From contig JYIP02000006.1 in the NCBI GenBank assembly GCA_001051155.2, forward strand, positions 3,410,001-3,474,000: a stretch of DNA of 64,000 bases. The letters run 5' to 3'. Under the pieces are notes generated by a model, which saw only the letters and a list, made by a program, of their open reading frames with translations, made no database searches and had not been told where the DNA came from. This DNA comes from Chrysoporthe austroafricana. Its lineage: Eukaryota > Ascomycota > Sordariomycetes > Diaporthales > Cryphonectriaceae. Below are positions 1 through 10,680 of this stretch, piece by piece. Every line of letters starts with the position of its first letter. The first letter of the stretch is position 1. Position numbers and translations under genes: made by a program.

Positions 1-714
1 TCTTCGTATCCAAAACCCTTCTGCGGCGGTGTCCAAGACCAAAAGCACGGTGATTGCAGGTGGGGACGTGTGTGGATGGGTGGAAAGGAACTCAGGTGGT
101 GTAAGAGTTAAGGTTGATGAGCCAATATGGACGAGGGCTGAGCGGGAGGAGAGCAGAGCAAGGCCTATATTTCAGGCCTAGTAGGAAACACACTACTGCT
201 CCCCCGGTCAGCAAGACACGACAGCTACCGTTTGAGCCTCCACTTCTTGGCCAGACCAGCGAGGACCAATCCTCCGACGGGGGGAGAGCAATCTTGCGGT
301 CTCCTCTGGCCGGATTGGAATATTTGCCAGGCTGTTCAACTCGACATCTCGTCTGGGTGGAGTGCTCAGTTCTAGACTCTACGAGAGAGAGAGCGGTGGC
401 CGCTGTCACAGCGCTGCAGGCCAGGGGCATTCAGGGGCATGCACCCCTGTTGCTGTACCTGCACATGCAAGAAAGCCGCTAACTGCAACCCTGGCCGCTT
501 ACCTCATCGTCCTGCTTTATCAGCTGCCGATTCGCCGCCGAGTTTCCCTTCGATGACAAAATATCTCGACGGCCACGACCCATCCCCATTGCCCGCGCGA
601 CATGGCAGCACCAGAAAAGTCCCCGACTCACACTCCTCCGTGACAAAAAACCGGCCGTCGCGGAACCACCCGACTCCTGTCTCTGTGCAACTCGGCTACT
701 TCTTCATCAACGCC
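1..714. other. upstream region of cfd1, no convincing gene
   Basis: No reading frame here resembles a real protein; the open frames on both strands overlap one another and have no recognisable motif. The last 200 bases are pyrimidine-rich and probably hold the promoter and leader of the gene starting at 715. An in-frame ATG at 553 would add 54 residues to that gene, but the added sequence is basic and unlike Cfd1 proteins, so it was not used. Confidence 0.5.
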
Positions 715-1743
715 ATGTCGCTGTCGAAAATCAAGCACATCGTCCTGGTGAGTCTGCTCCCCCCCCCCAACCGACCAACCCGTCGCGAGGTCTCCACGGC
801 GCATATCCTCTAAACAGAACCCCATCAACAGGTCCTCTCGGGCAAAGGCGGAGTGGGCAAGTCCTCCGTCACGACGCAGCTCGCCCTCTCCCTGTCCCTA
901 GCCGGCCACTCCGTCGGCGTCCTCGACATCGACCTGACCGGTCCGAACATTCCGCATATGTTCCGGGTTGCCGACCAGGGCCGCATCACCCAAGGTCCCG
1001 ATGGCTGGCTGCCCGTGGATATACACGATGCCGATCCCACAGCTGGCCGCGGCTCCCTGCGGGTCATGAGCCTGGGATTTCTCGTCCGGCCGGGCGACTC
1101 GGTCGTGTGGCGCGGCCCGAAGAAGACGGCCATGATCAAGCAGTTCCTGACCGACGTCGCGTGGGGAGAGACAGACTTCCTCTTGATCGACACGCCACCG
1201 GGGACGAGCGACGAGCACATCTCAGCGGTCGAGTACCTGCTGCAGTTTGCCAGACCGGACCAGCTGGCCGGTGCTGTGCTGGTCACCACCCCACAGGCCG
1301 TTGCCACCGCGGATGTGCGCAAAGAGCTGGACTTCTGCAGGAAGACAGGCATCAGGATCATCGGCATCGTGGAGAACATGAGCGGCTTCGTGTGTCCCAA
1401 CTGCTCCGAGTGCACCTATCTGTTCAGCAAGGGCGGGGGCCAGGTGCTGGCGCAGGACTTCGGGGTCGAGTTCCTCGGCAGCATCCCCATCGACCCTCAG
1501 TTCTCCGTCATGATCTCCAAGGGAAAGCGGCCATCGTATCCAGAGGGCACGGTCCTGCTTGGGCAGAACATGTCGGGCGCTACGGGCGGCACCGCCCGGG
1601 AGCAGGGAGCGCAGGCAAACGGCAACGGACAGGCCGAACACGACGAGCCATTGGTGTCCATGTATCAGCACTGCTCTCTCTGTCCGGTGTACAGGTCAAT
1701 CACGGAGAGCGTCGTCAGGATCACCGGGACAGCGGGGTCCTGA
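715..1743 (+). CDS. cfd1: Cytosolic Fe-S cluster assembly factor Cfd1 (NUBP2 family)
   Basis: This is a P-loop NTPase scaffold that, with Nbp35, assembles [4Fe-4S] clusters for cytosolic and nuclear proteins. Exons are 715-747 and 832-1743, giving 314 residues, the usual family length. The intron has a GTGAGT donor and ACAG acceptor and splits the conserved start of the Walker A strand, so the first exon encodes only eleven residues. The deviant Walker A GKGGVGKS lies at about residues 15-22. It is followed by the family signatures DIDLTGP, WRGPKK and [11 protein letters not shown]. The bridging-cluster motif CPNC lies at residues 199-202. The carboxy end has another Cys pair in SLCPVY. The start was chosen at 715 because [11 protein letters not shown] is typical of filamentous-fungal orthologues. 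Assignment is certain at family level; Cfd1 rather than Nbp35 follows from the lack of the N-terminal four-cysteine ferredoxin-like extension. Confidence 0.95.
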
Positions 1744-3080
1744 AACGATGCCGTACTATCGACCGGGCCCGGAAGTCGGCCCTGGCGCCCCGGACGAGCC
1801 CCGTGCGCCATTTCGATGCAGTATTGCGGACGTATGGTCCGAAAGTTACGCCTGCAGACAGCCAATTCTGCGACTCTGAACGGAACTTCGGCCCCCAGCA
1901 TCGAGCTAGAGCGGGCCGGGGCCAGTACTCTCGTCCCCTACCGCCTCATGCTTGACCGCCGGCTGGTGCCCGCGTGCTCTCGACAACGAGACAGGCCGGC
2001 CATACGGTCTGAGTCAGACACAGCGCTATTGGCGGCACGGCCAGCTGGTATCGGCAGCCTACAGCGTCTGCCTCCGCCAGGCGCCTCAGGGCTTGTCGCG
2101 ATCCGGAGGGGCAGTCCATGTCGTCTGCGATGGCAATGGCAGAGTCGTACAACACGAGACATCGATACCAATAGATGGCTGCTCATCACACAAGTTCCGT
2201 GCCGCCCGGAAAGTAATTCGAGACATGCCGCCGTGATGCATACGAGAGCTTGCTGCCGTGGCTGTGACAGGCTGTGACAGGACAGGGTATTTACTCATTC
2301 ACATGTCGTCGTCCAGACACCGCCTGCGTGCCCAAGCCGCCTTAGCCGTGTTAGGGCCTAGCGCGTGCTGCCAGGCCCTGCCAGGCCCCGGGGGAGCTCC
2401 AGATCGACATAATTGGCCTGGATCTCGTCCCAAATTGCCCCTGCCAGGAATCCACCCCACTAAGTATACAAGGTCAAGGTACAGCCAAATCCCGCCGGCC
2501 ACCAATGCGACATCACACTGCGCAGTTTATCCAAAAAATTTCTCTGTCTCCCTCCCAACACCAACAACAACAACACCATCAGCCAGCGACATCCATCGTC
2601 TCCAGCAGTCCAGCCACGCCCCAACCCCCTCCCCTCCCTGATGAGCCGCTGAGGTTCTTCCACCCGAGAAACTCCACACAACACCGATACTCCACCACAG
2701 GTATCGGCGTCAGCCTTGCGTCAGCGGGCACACGACACCAAGCAGCCCACCATTCCGTCGTCGCAGGTCTTCCTCCTCCCCCTCCCTGCTCGACCCCCCT
2801 AACGTCCCCTCGCGAGACGTTCAGCATACCCGCCATCGACACATTGTAGCTGGCTTCGCCAGCACACGCGCGCAACCACCGTCCTGTGGGCCTACCCTCT
2901 CAAACGGACACCGCAAGGTCTGTTTGAGCTGGCAGTTAGTGTCCCGCGGAAGAAATCCCTCTTCCTCCTGCGCGCCCCCTGACCGACACGCCGTCGTGCG
3001 GCCCCCGACGGACCTCCCTCGTCCTCCTGCGCCCCGCTCGTCATAGCCCAGCACCGCGACTCGGCAGGGCCCAAACGGAT
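1744..3080. other. cfd1-spe2 intergenic region and probable spe2 leader
   Basis: No protein-like frame was recognised. From about 2500 the plus strand is rich in C and T with CAACAA tracts, typical of a fungal promoter and transcribed leader. From 2653 to the spe2 ATG at 3081 I see no ATG on the plus strand, which suggests a long translated-through leader. The frame from 2505 (114 codons) is Gln/Pro/Ser-rich and is probably not a gene. Confidence 0.45.
2641..2652 (+). promoter_or_regulatory. possible minimal upstream ORF (ATG, two codons, stop) in the spe2 leader
   Basis: The bases at 2641 read ATG-AGC-CGC-TGA, a three-residue frame (MSR) about 430 bases upstream of the AdoMet decarboxylase start. 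No further ATG is seen between it and the main start. Small upstream frames control AdoMet decarboxylase translation in mammals and plants through polyamine levels, so the position is suggestive. I cannot see whether the transcript includes it. Confidence 0.25.
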
Positions 3081-4658
3081 ATGGTTGATCTTGAGGTCCC
3101 CAACAGCAACGTCTTGTCGACATCCGAGGGTACTCCTCATCTGACCATCAACCACGATGTCGCCGCCGATCTAGACTCGTCGAACGCCTTCGAGGGCCCC
3201 GAGAAGCTGCTGGAGGTCTGGTTCGCCCCCAGCCCCTCCGCGCTGCCCCAGGGCGCCAAGGAGAATGGGCTCCTCTCCGTCCCGTCCAAGACCTGGGAGG
3301 GCATGCTCGACCTCGTCCACTGCCAGGTGCTGTCCGTTGTCTCGTCCGAGCACATGGACGCCTACCTCCTGTCCGAGTCCAGCATGTTCGTCTTCCCCCA
3401 CAAGCTCATCCTGAAGACCTGCGGGACCACGACCCTGCTGCTCGGCCTCAGACGGCTCCTGCGGATCGCCGCTGTCGACGCCGGGCTTCCCTTCCACAAT
3501 GCGCAGGATCTGGCGGACGAGAACGCGCTGGCCTCGCCCTACCGCGTCTTCTACAGCCGCAAGAACTTCCTCTTCCCCGACAAGCAGCACGGGCCCCACC
3601 GCAGCTGGTCCGACGAGTACATGTTTCTGGACAAGCTCTTCGACAATGGCAGTGCCTATCTCGTGGGCAAGATGAACGGGGACCACTGGTATCTCTACAT
3701 CACCTCTCCCACAGCCCAGGTGACGCCCCCGCGGACTCCTGACAGCGAGAAGAGCGCTGGCAGCCCTGTCCGCCCCTTTACCAAGATTCCTACGGGTCTC
3801 ATGTCGTCCTTCCCGCAGGTTCCAGCGGGTGGAGACACCCCTGACGAGACCCTGGAGATCCTCATGACGGACCTGGATCCCGAGAACGCCAAGCAGTTCT
3901 ACCTCTCCCACGCGAGTGCGGTCGCGCGCGAGCGGGTTCCTCTGCAGGCGTGCGAGGCGAAACAGGCCGCGCTGGAAAGCCTGGGCGACATCTCGGAGGC
4001 CAATGGCACCTCCAGCGTCGGTTCTCCCGTCAAGAGCGAGGATCCACTCGACGTCTTTGACAACAGCACCGGTCCTGGTGGGGCCCAGACCCCGATGACG
4101 GACATCGAGCAGCTCACGACCGAGGGCCACGCCCTCGGCACCGTGGTCTCTGACACCTGCGGCCTGTCCGGGGTCTACCCGTCGTCCAAGTACCCCGACG
4201 CGCGCATCGACGCCTACCTCTTCTCGCCCTGCGGCTTCTCCGCCAACGCCGTCATCCCCGCTCCGGTCCAGGAGGCCGAAGACGGGAGCAAGACCACGGG
4301 CGCCTCGCACTATTTCACGGTGCACGTCACGCCCGAGCCGAACTGCAGCTTCGCCTCCTTCGAGACCAACGTCCCCGGCGGGCAGAACGGCCGCGAGACC
4401 AGCGAGGTCATCGAGCACGTGGTGGGCATCTTCAAACCGGGGCGGTTCATCGTTACCCTCTTCGAGGCCAAGGGCTGCGGGGCGCCCCGGACCCCCGATC
4501 CGTACGGCCTGCGCAAGTCGCGCACGGAGGCTATCGCCGGATACCGGCGGGTTGATCGGATCGTGCACCAGTTTGATGACTACGACCTCGTCTTTGGTTT
4601 CTTTGAGAAGGACGGCTGGACCGGATTCGGGGGTGCGCGGGTGGGCGAGATGCTGTAG
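3081..4658 (+). CDS. spe2: S-adenosylmethionine decarboxylase proenzyme
   Basis: The enzyme decarboxylates S-adenosylmethionine to supply aminopropyl groups for spermidine and spermine. The frame is uninterrupted and encodes 525 residues, long for the family but normal for filamentous fungi, whose version carries inserted loops. The self-cleavage site YLLSESSMFVF is complete: cleavage is expected between Glu99 and Ser100, with Ser100 becoming the pyruvoyl cofactor. The following KTCGTT block contains the catalytic Cys114. Further blocks PDKQ..HRSW..EYMFLD and the carboxy-terminal FTVHVTPE..SFASFE are typical of the family. A Ser/Pro-rich insert at about residues 215-255 is probably a surface loop. 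The ATG at 3081 is the first after a long ATG-free leader. The gene looks intact. Confidence 0.95.
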   Translation: MVDLEVPNSNVLSTSEGTPHLTINHDVAADLDSSNAFEGPEKLLEVWFAPSPSALPQGAKENGLLSVPSKTWEGMLDLVHCQVLSVVSSEHMDAYLLSESSMFVFPHKLILKTCGTTTLLLGLRRLLRIAAVDAGLPFHNAQDLADENALASPYRVFYSRKNFLFPDKQHGPHRSWSDEYMFLDKLFDNGSAYLVGKMNGDHWYLYITSPTAQVTPPRTPDSEKSAGSPVRPFTKIPTGLMSSFPQVPAGGDTPDETLEILMTDLDPENAKQFYLSHASAVARERVPLQACEAKQAALESLGDISEANGTSSVGSPVKSEDPLDVFDNSTGPGGAQTPMTDIEQLTTEGHALGTVVSDTCGLSGVYPSSKYPDARIDAYLFSPCGFSANAVIPAPVQEAEDGSKTTGASHYFTVHVTPEPNCSFASFETNVPGGQNGRETSEVIEHVVGIFKPGRFIVTLFEAKGCGAPRTPDPYGLRKSRTEAIAGYRRVDRIVHQFDDYDLVFGFFEKDGWTGFGGARVGEML

Positions 4659-5133
4659 ACGCCTGGGTGTATCTTGGTGGAGGATCTCGATGCGCATTTG
4701 GACAGAATGAGTGCCTTTCCTTGTTCCTTTGCAGGTTTTGGATTTCATTGGATCATGCGGCCCTTCGCACCGCACCACCAACGATCGCTCTTGACGCTCC
4801 CGACGTTTTGGATGTCTCGCAAATGCGGGACCTCTGACCATGGCCCCTGGGTAAGGTGGCTGCCATTCATAAGAAGTCTCTTAGGCCCTCAGGGCATCTC
4901 AAATATCACATCACATATCCCATGTCTTATTCAGATTTAGGGCATTCTTGCAGAAGCTCATTGAAGTATAATTGTTGCTCGATCTGATCCCTCAAGGACC
5001 TGCACGAAATTGATATTGTACATCAGAAGGGTTAAAACAGCCAAATGCCCCGACCTGAAGACAGACCATCCTGAGCACCCTGCCCCTGACCGTCGCCACA
5101 AGCTTTTCCAAATGTTAATAAGAGTCGAACCAT
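4659..5133. other. convergent 3' region between spe2 and the minus-strand gene
   Basis: This short stretch lies between two convergent stop codons and should hold the 3' untranslated regions of both. No conserved frame is visible. Confidence 0.5.
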
Positions 5134-6312
5134 CTAGCCTCGCACGATGATACCCTCGTCCGAGAATCTCTGTATAAGATCAGTCGTAGACCTTGGGCCA
5201 TTCTGAATCGAATCACAGCATATGTGCACTATAACTCCACGTGGGAAGTCATCCGGCCCCGGCTGGGGCGCTGTCGAGTTACTGATCAGCCCTCTAAGCT
5301 CCACGACCGCCATCTCCTCGGAACGGAGGACAATGCACCTACCGTCGAACGACCAGTTCCGCCCATGCCATACCCCATTCACCCACATGCCCTGGGTGAA
5401 GGGATCCGTCTCGTGCCCCGGCGGCTGCGAGAGCGCCCTGCCGATCTCGTCAGCGGCCCAGCAAAAACGTCGAGCACGATGGGCTTGCCCCGAGGGGACC
5501 TACATGAGGCCGAGGATCACGGGCAGCAGCCCCGCCAGGCCAGCCGAGCGCGAGGCCCCCAGGCTCGGATTCCGGTACGAGTCCGGGACCAGGCTGCCCA
5601 CCCAGGCCGCGTGCCGTCCGGCGGCATACAGGCGCGCCCGGGACGTGGCCATGCTCACGCCCGGGCTGTTCTCGCGGATGCCGAAGCTCAGAGCGTGGTA
5701 CACTTGGGCCGCGCAGGTCAGCCGGGGCCACGCCGAACCACACACACACACACACACGCCCCCGTGGGAGAGAAACTTACTCCTCTCCTGGTCTGCATTG
5801 TTGACGTTGTTAACGATGGCGTCGCTGCCCATGAAGATGACGGGCCGGAACTGGCAGCCGCGGAAGACGGTGTAGGTTGCGAAGCTCCGCAGGTACTGCG
5901 CCTGCTGGGCAGCGGCGCCCGGCGCCGGGTTCCAGCCCGAGACGACGCCGCCGACGCCGCCGACGCCGACGCCGGGGTTCCGGTGCCAGGCGTGGAGCTG
6001 CGCCGGCACTGTAGTGACGTGGCCGTCCTGGTACCGGAAGACGGGGCTCTCGATCTCCGCCGCGAAGTGGCTTGTCTTGGCCGGCGGCAGTATGACGCCC
6101 CATCGGTCTGCCTTGCTGTCAAAATGCGTGTAAAGCTCGCTCAGGATCAGCGTGTTGACGACAAAGAGGAAGCTGAAGGTGGCATGAGGGAAGGGTCTGG
6201 GAACCGAAGACTGCACAGGGCCGTATCTGTGATGGTCATCTCGGCTCCTGTGATGGCCTGACCTGGACGAATGTCCCTTGCGCTGCAGATTGTCATCAGC
6301 ACAGCATTCCAA
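5134..6312 (-). CDS. uncharacterised three-exon protein, possible membrane protein
   Basis: I do not recognise the family. A consistent model on the minus strand has exons 6312-5781, 5702-5504 and 5437-5134 (344 residues). Both introns have good signals: GTAAGT with a CTGAC branch and AAG acceptor, and GTAGGT with CTGAC and CAG. Frame is kept across both, and each junction rebuilds a Met codon. Protein-like segments include FSFLFVVNTLILSELY, a probable TM helix near residue 45, an Ala/Gly-rich centre, a hydrophobic SAGLAGLLPVILGL stretch, and a C-terminal part with GVWHGRNWSFDG and FPRGVIVHICC. The first 35 residues from 6312 look non-coding, so the true start may be in another exon; an alternative ATG in a different frame lies at 6353. 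A relative of large fungal membrane proteins, now truncated, is possible. Confidence is moderate that the gene exists and low for its 5' end. Confidence 0.45.
5739..5757. repeat. (CA)n microsatellite
   Basis: An uninterrupted CA dinucleotide run lies inside the first intron of the minus-strand gene at 5134-6312, where it reads GTGTGT. Being intronic, length changes would not alter the protein. Confidence 0.9.
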
Positions 6313-9300
6313 GGGGGAGAAAGTGACTCTACCTCTCTGCTCGAGCTGCTCATTCTAGTTCACGAAATATGATGGTTCGGAAGGGAATGATTTTCTTGGG
6401 GACTGCAACACAATAATATGACCTTGGCGGGGGAAAACAAGAATTCACTTCCCCTCTCTTCCTCTCTTGTCCTCCTCCTTTGTGACAAGTAACACGATAC
6501 CCATCTGCTGCGATACAGTGCTTACGTCGTGGCTTAAATGGGCGTCTACGGAACCCCCCCCCCTCCAGGGCCCTCCTCCCATCACTGCTACAGGTCCTTG
6601 CTCGAGAGCCAAGACACAGGTGAGGGCAGAGCCGCATTATTAGCTAGGTTACGTCGACGCTCGCGTCGGACCAGTAGCATCAGGTCGCACCGCGAGCCCA
6701 ACGGGTCACCAGACCAGTATCTTCCCATTCCGGGTCGGTGAACTCCCCAGACCCACCGGCTCGGGTCGTGCCATTGACGAGCCAGGACGTCAATCTCGGT
6801 CGGCAGGTGTCAGACAGCATTGCTACACTGGTCGGGCATCACATGAGCACATTCTGATGTGTCACTTTTCGTATCAGCTTTTCGAGGACCGCTTCCTGGG
6901 CCAATCGACTCGTTGGCTAGGCGACAGGGGCCCTGACCGGCACAGGTTGAGATCGTGAGAATCGCGATGGTGTTGAGAGTGTAGCTGGCAGCGGCTTCGA
7001 CCACCGGCATCGCCGAGATGGTGTATCACAGCGGAATCTCGCTGCCTCTCATCAATTGGCCGAAGATAAGATATATTCACAGGAGCTGGTTTGAGGCGCC
7101 CAGGAACATAGATTCGTAGTTAAATCATCAGTTGCGGGCCGTATGCCCAGACAGCGCAGCCGATGACCGGGTGGCGTCTCCTAAAACGTTGGGCCCCAAA
7201 GAGGACAATCAGAGCCAGTTGGAACACGGCCATCGCTGCGCGGTGCACCAATGACGGCTAGGTCCCGACTCTCCATGGCTCCTAATCACGTTCAGTCGCC
7301 CCGCGAAGATGTTAGCGAGCACACCATCTTATATGCGCCGAAACGCTGTTCCCTACCACCTCCGGGAGCGTTCCTGTTTGTTCTCACTTGGGAATCTACT
7401 GGGTCGGCGACGAGGGACTGGCCTGGTAACTTCTGATAGGATAAGATGCCGTGAGGCTCATTTCATGGCCTTGCCTGCCTTGCTGCATGTCAGATAGGTG
7501 CCGCCGGAGGGGACGCTCGTTGGACAACTTGGAGAGTTGGGCTTCACCGGTTTGATTAGACTACGCATTGTAAGGCGAGTATGTGACTAGCGAGCATGTA
7601 TAAAACCCTTTTAGGATGGAAGATGTTCCTGTATAACGAATGAACAGCGTCATGGGCTTTGACCGAATAATATCACTGGCGGCCTCGCAACCGCTCGGCT
7701 AGGCGATCCGCTCATTGCGCAGACATGCAGAGACGAGTGTGACCCTCCGAATGAGTTGATTGCCTAAAAATCCGCATCAATGCTCATGGTGTGTAACAAT
7801 AGGTCGCTATCATCGGCTGTTCAACAGTTTCAACATGCATATCAGGAGATCGCAGAAGACACAACTATCTATAAGGTCGTGTTGGCACCAATGATACGTA
7901 TTGCAGGCAAATTGGGATCGGGTTTTAAATCAGAGGCATAACCTAAACGATGGATAGCGACGGAGGAGGGCGTGAAGAGCTCGCAGCCAAACACTGAATA
8001 CCGCCAAATATGCAACTTGCGGTCGGGACTCTATTCCGCTGTCCATCTTCTCAAAGTATCTACTATGATACCTGGATATTGACCGGGGAATCCTTCTCAC
8101 ATAGCTTTCGGGGCTGCCGTGATACTTCCTAGCTTGGAGTATTTCGTCATCTGCTGACCGAGGGACTTCGCTCCCTTAGCCTCAGTTCAACCCACTAGTA
8201 TTAGCTTCCATATTTCACGATATTGTTCTAGATAGGGCTGTGGCGTGGTCAGATTCTTCCTATGGATATACTAGGGCTGATGCTAAAAGTGAGAGAAGAC
8301 TGGCGCAAGGAAATCATAGGAGTGATGGCGAATCTACTTAGTTCATGGAGAAAGTTGCAATATCTGGTAAGCTTGAGTGTGTCTATACAATTCAGTGATA
8401 CTGGTATGCTCTGGTGTAGTAAGCATTTGGTTTGGTTGGAAGAACCTACTTAACCCTGAAGACAGCCAACCCTTCGATTGATCAACGTAGTAGAACCCAG
8501 GCCCTGCACGACCGGATCCAAGCTGACAGGTCGTGTGCTGCAACTGTAATTGTTCAAGTATGGCATTTATATCTGCAGTCAAATGATACCAACCTCATAG
8601 ACTCCATCTGTGGTGAGACAGAAAAGAATACTTCTGGGTTCTGTATGCTGCTATATCTTGCGGGAGAATTGAAGGGTCAGGGGATTGGGGATTGGCATGA
8701 ATGGAGTTAATACGAACGTAGTCTGGCGGAAGCAATCCAAGGCATTGCATCCTTTCAGCAAACTTGCTGTGCTTTTTGCGCTCATGGCTGGTATGCCTTT
8801 CCAACATTCACAATGGTAGAGAAATTAGAAATTAATGTGCTATGAGGGAGGGTCTGTGTTACAAGAGAACTGGTCAGCCGTAAGAGAACGAGCGTACTGA
8901 GAAAGAAAGAGAGGGCCAAAAACCTGTGAAATACGGAATTAAGATGCACAGTAGCAAAGTGATATTTTAGACCCGCTCGTCCTCTGGTGGCTGATTCACG
9001 AAACAAAGTGCCCTGGAAACTAGTAAACAATAACTGTGGGCCGGATACTGGTGTGCAATAGAGATTGTAATATCATTTTAAAAAGAGATGCCGTTCTCTT
9101 CCAATATCTTGGACTTATGCTGAAGCAGTTTCTCGGTTGAGGGCGTCAGACCATGCTCATTATCAGTCGGCACACATGCATTCCCCTCTTCTTGCCATAT
9201 TAAACCTGTAATATAATGCTCAATTTGAGAGAAATAGAGGTAATTATTATTTAAATTAATAACTGAAAAGTATTATAAAATCTATTTAAAAGTAAGGAAA

Positions 9301-9643
9301 TGTCCAGTCTTAAATATTTAGCTCTTTAATCTTGCCTATCCTGCTTATATTGCGCGGCTATATAGGCAATCGCCTATGCTGCTTATATTGCGATTCAATA
9401 TAAGCGACTTTAATCCTTAATTATATAAGAAGGGCTGCGCTGTTCCTGGATCCACTAATCCGGCCTGTTCCTATGACCTGAACCGTTCGTTAGTTCATAA
9501 CACCTGTTATAAATCCCCTCGGTACTTGGTCATCCTCGGATTGCTGCAGTGCTCATTGCATATTTGCTATATTTCTACAAAACAAGTAGTGTTTATTATA
9601 TTGTTTTATAACCTATATATTCTCAGGTTATGAGATAATACCT
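6313..9643. other. gene-poor region becoming AT-rich to the right
   Basis: About 3.3 kb without a credible gene. Open frames are short and random on both strands. Composition shifts from ordinary to strongly AT-rich from about 9180, with runs of A/T and many stops in every frame, which is how RIP-mutated or decayed repeats look in ascomycetes. I see no transposase or reverse-transcriptase fragment. The block forms the left border of the island of immune-type genes. Confidence 0.5.
9343..9405. repeat. cluster of small inverted and direct repeats in AT-rich DNA
   Basis: The 12-mer gcttatattgcg occurs at 9343 and again at 9381. The second copy opens a perfect hairpin at 9381-9405 with ten-base arms and a five-base loop. 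Between them, at 9362-9377, is another palindrome with arms ATAGGC/GCCTAT around AATC. This could be the end of a decayed transposon or MITE; no coding partner is visible. Confidence 0.5.
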
Positions 9644-10128
9644 CTATACTATATCTGCCGAAAAGTCTAGTTTCTTCGCCCTCTGCTCGCCGCCCTTCTG
9701 CACTATGTTCGCAGCTACATTGTTGCCGATATGGTCTGCATTCTGAGTATCCCCAGCAGCATTTCTTAAGTCTGCAGCATGATGTGAATTCTGAACCCTC
9801 TCCAGCGGACCATTCCACTCTGCTCGAGGGAAAGGTTTGTCAGTGCTGATTCACCGAGTTCATATAGGGGATAAGCTTTTGAGCGCGGCAGGGAGCTGGT
9901 CATACTGAAGGACATCTTGCCAGCTTTTTGTCTTCCTCTAACCATGTTCGTAGCTATGTTATATCCAATCTGCTTGAACCTGCTCTGCGACACCGCACGC
10001 GCTCCCTCTTCGGCGGGACTTGACGGATGTTTCCAAGCTAGGTAGGCGATAATAACGCCGACGATGGCGATGGCGCCGCTGGGAACGCCGACGGCTATGC
10101 CGATAATATCCGAGGTGCTCAGCCCCAT
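9644..10128 (-). CDS. small single-TM protein with two amyloid-like repeats (candidate NLR partner)
   Basis: Exons 10128-9906 and 9819-9644 give 132 residues. The 86-nt intron has GTATGA, a CTGAC branch and a CAG acceptor. Residues 7-32 form one strongly hydrophobic Gly/Ala/Ile/Val helix, then a short charged segment. Two copies of a motif follow: QIGYNIATNMVRG..KMSF at residues 53-74 and HIGNNVAANIVQKGG..KLDFSA at 104-129. They are joined by a polar Asn/Asp/His-rich linker. The same motif is in the protein at 13590-14249 and at the N-terminus of the NLR at 18781-23590. The intron falls in phase 1 directly after the conserved Phe of repeat 1, exactly as in the 13590-14249 gene. Known fungal amyloid-signalling partners (HET-S type) have paired repeats like these plus a membrane-attacking domain; here the TM helix could play that part. 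Function is inferred. It diverges from the Cdc48 paralog across 552 bases. Confidence 0.75.
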
Positions 10129-10680
10129 GGAATGATTGTATTAGCCGCTGGTAGCGAATCTGGTCTGCTGTTGGTCCGTTGAATTTAAAAAAAAAAAAAA
10201 AAAAAAGAAGAAGAAGAAGAAGAAGACGAAGACGAAGAAGGGGAGGGAGCTTTTAGCTTGGGAGCCAAGACTCGAGGGTCGGAGAATTGACAATTGGGAC
10301 TTACGTTTGTTGCGTTAGTGAGCCCTGACCGCCCACAGCCACGCTGGCTGACAGGCTGGCAGGGCAGGGTATCATCGCGTTAGGATATGGGCGCAGCCAG
10401 CGGATCCCGTCGGGTCGGGCCATTCGGCCATTTGCCAGGGCCTACCTTGCACTATTAAGCCAAGGGTCAGAGGCCTGGCTCTTCAGGCCGAACTCCAGAT
10501 GAGGAGAGCAGCTTGAGACGGCATTTCCCATAGAGGCAAGCACTCTGCAGTGCCCAGTACAGCTCTTTCCGGCTAGGTGTGAGTATATGAAGTGTATATG
10601 GTCTCTGATTAAATAGCCATCAGGGCAAGCATAGCCCTTATATTAACAAATAAGCAGTCTTCTTGTCTATACCAGCGGCT
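10129..10680. promoter_or_regulatory. divergent promoter region between the TM repeat protein and the Cdc48 paralog
   Basis: The 552 bases separate two start codons facing away from each other, so they should contain both promoters. The stretch 10187-10240 is low complexity. No reading frame is evident. A shared promoter would allow co-expression, but I see no specific operator sequence. Confidence 0.5.
10187..10240. repeat. poly-A then (GAA/GAC)n low-complexity tract
   Basis: A run of about twenty A residues passes directly into GAA and GAC triplets within the divergent promoter region. Confidence 0.9.

Noticed and set aside
114..813. Several overlapping open frames upstream of cfd1
   Set aside because: They overlap on both strands, carry no motif, and only the last eleven codons of one are real (cfd1 exon 1).
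3171..4841. 556-codon open frame on the minus strand across spe2
   Set aside because: It is the antisense shadow of the GC-rich spe2 gene, with Arg/Gly/Leu-rich composition and no domain.
6313..9643. Intact transposon in the AT-rich border
   Set aside because: No transposase, integrase or reverse-transcriptase segment could be read in any frame, so only small repeats are reported.
9606..9818. Minus-strand frame reading EFTSCCRLKKCCWG in the region of the TM repeat gene
   Set aside because: Another intron choice would open this Cys-rich frame, but the 86-nt intron with GTATGA, CTGAC and CAG leads into the frame holding the second motif copy, which is far better supported.
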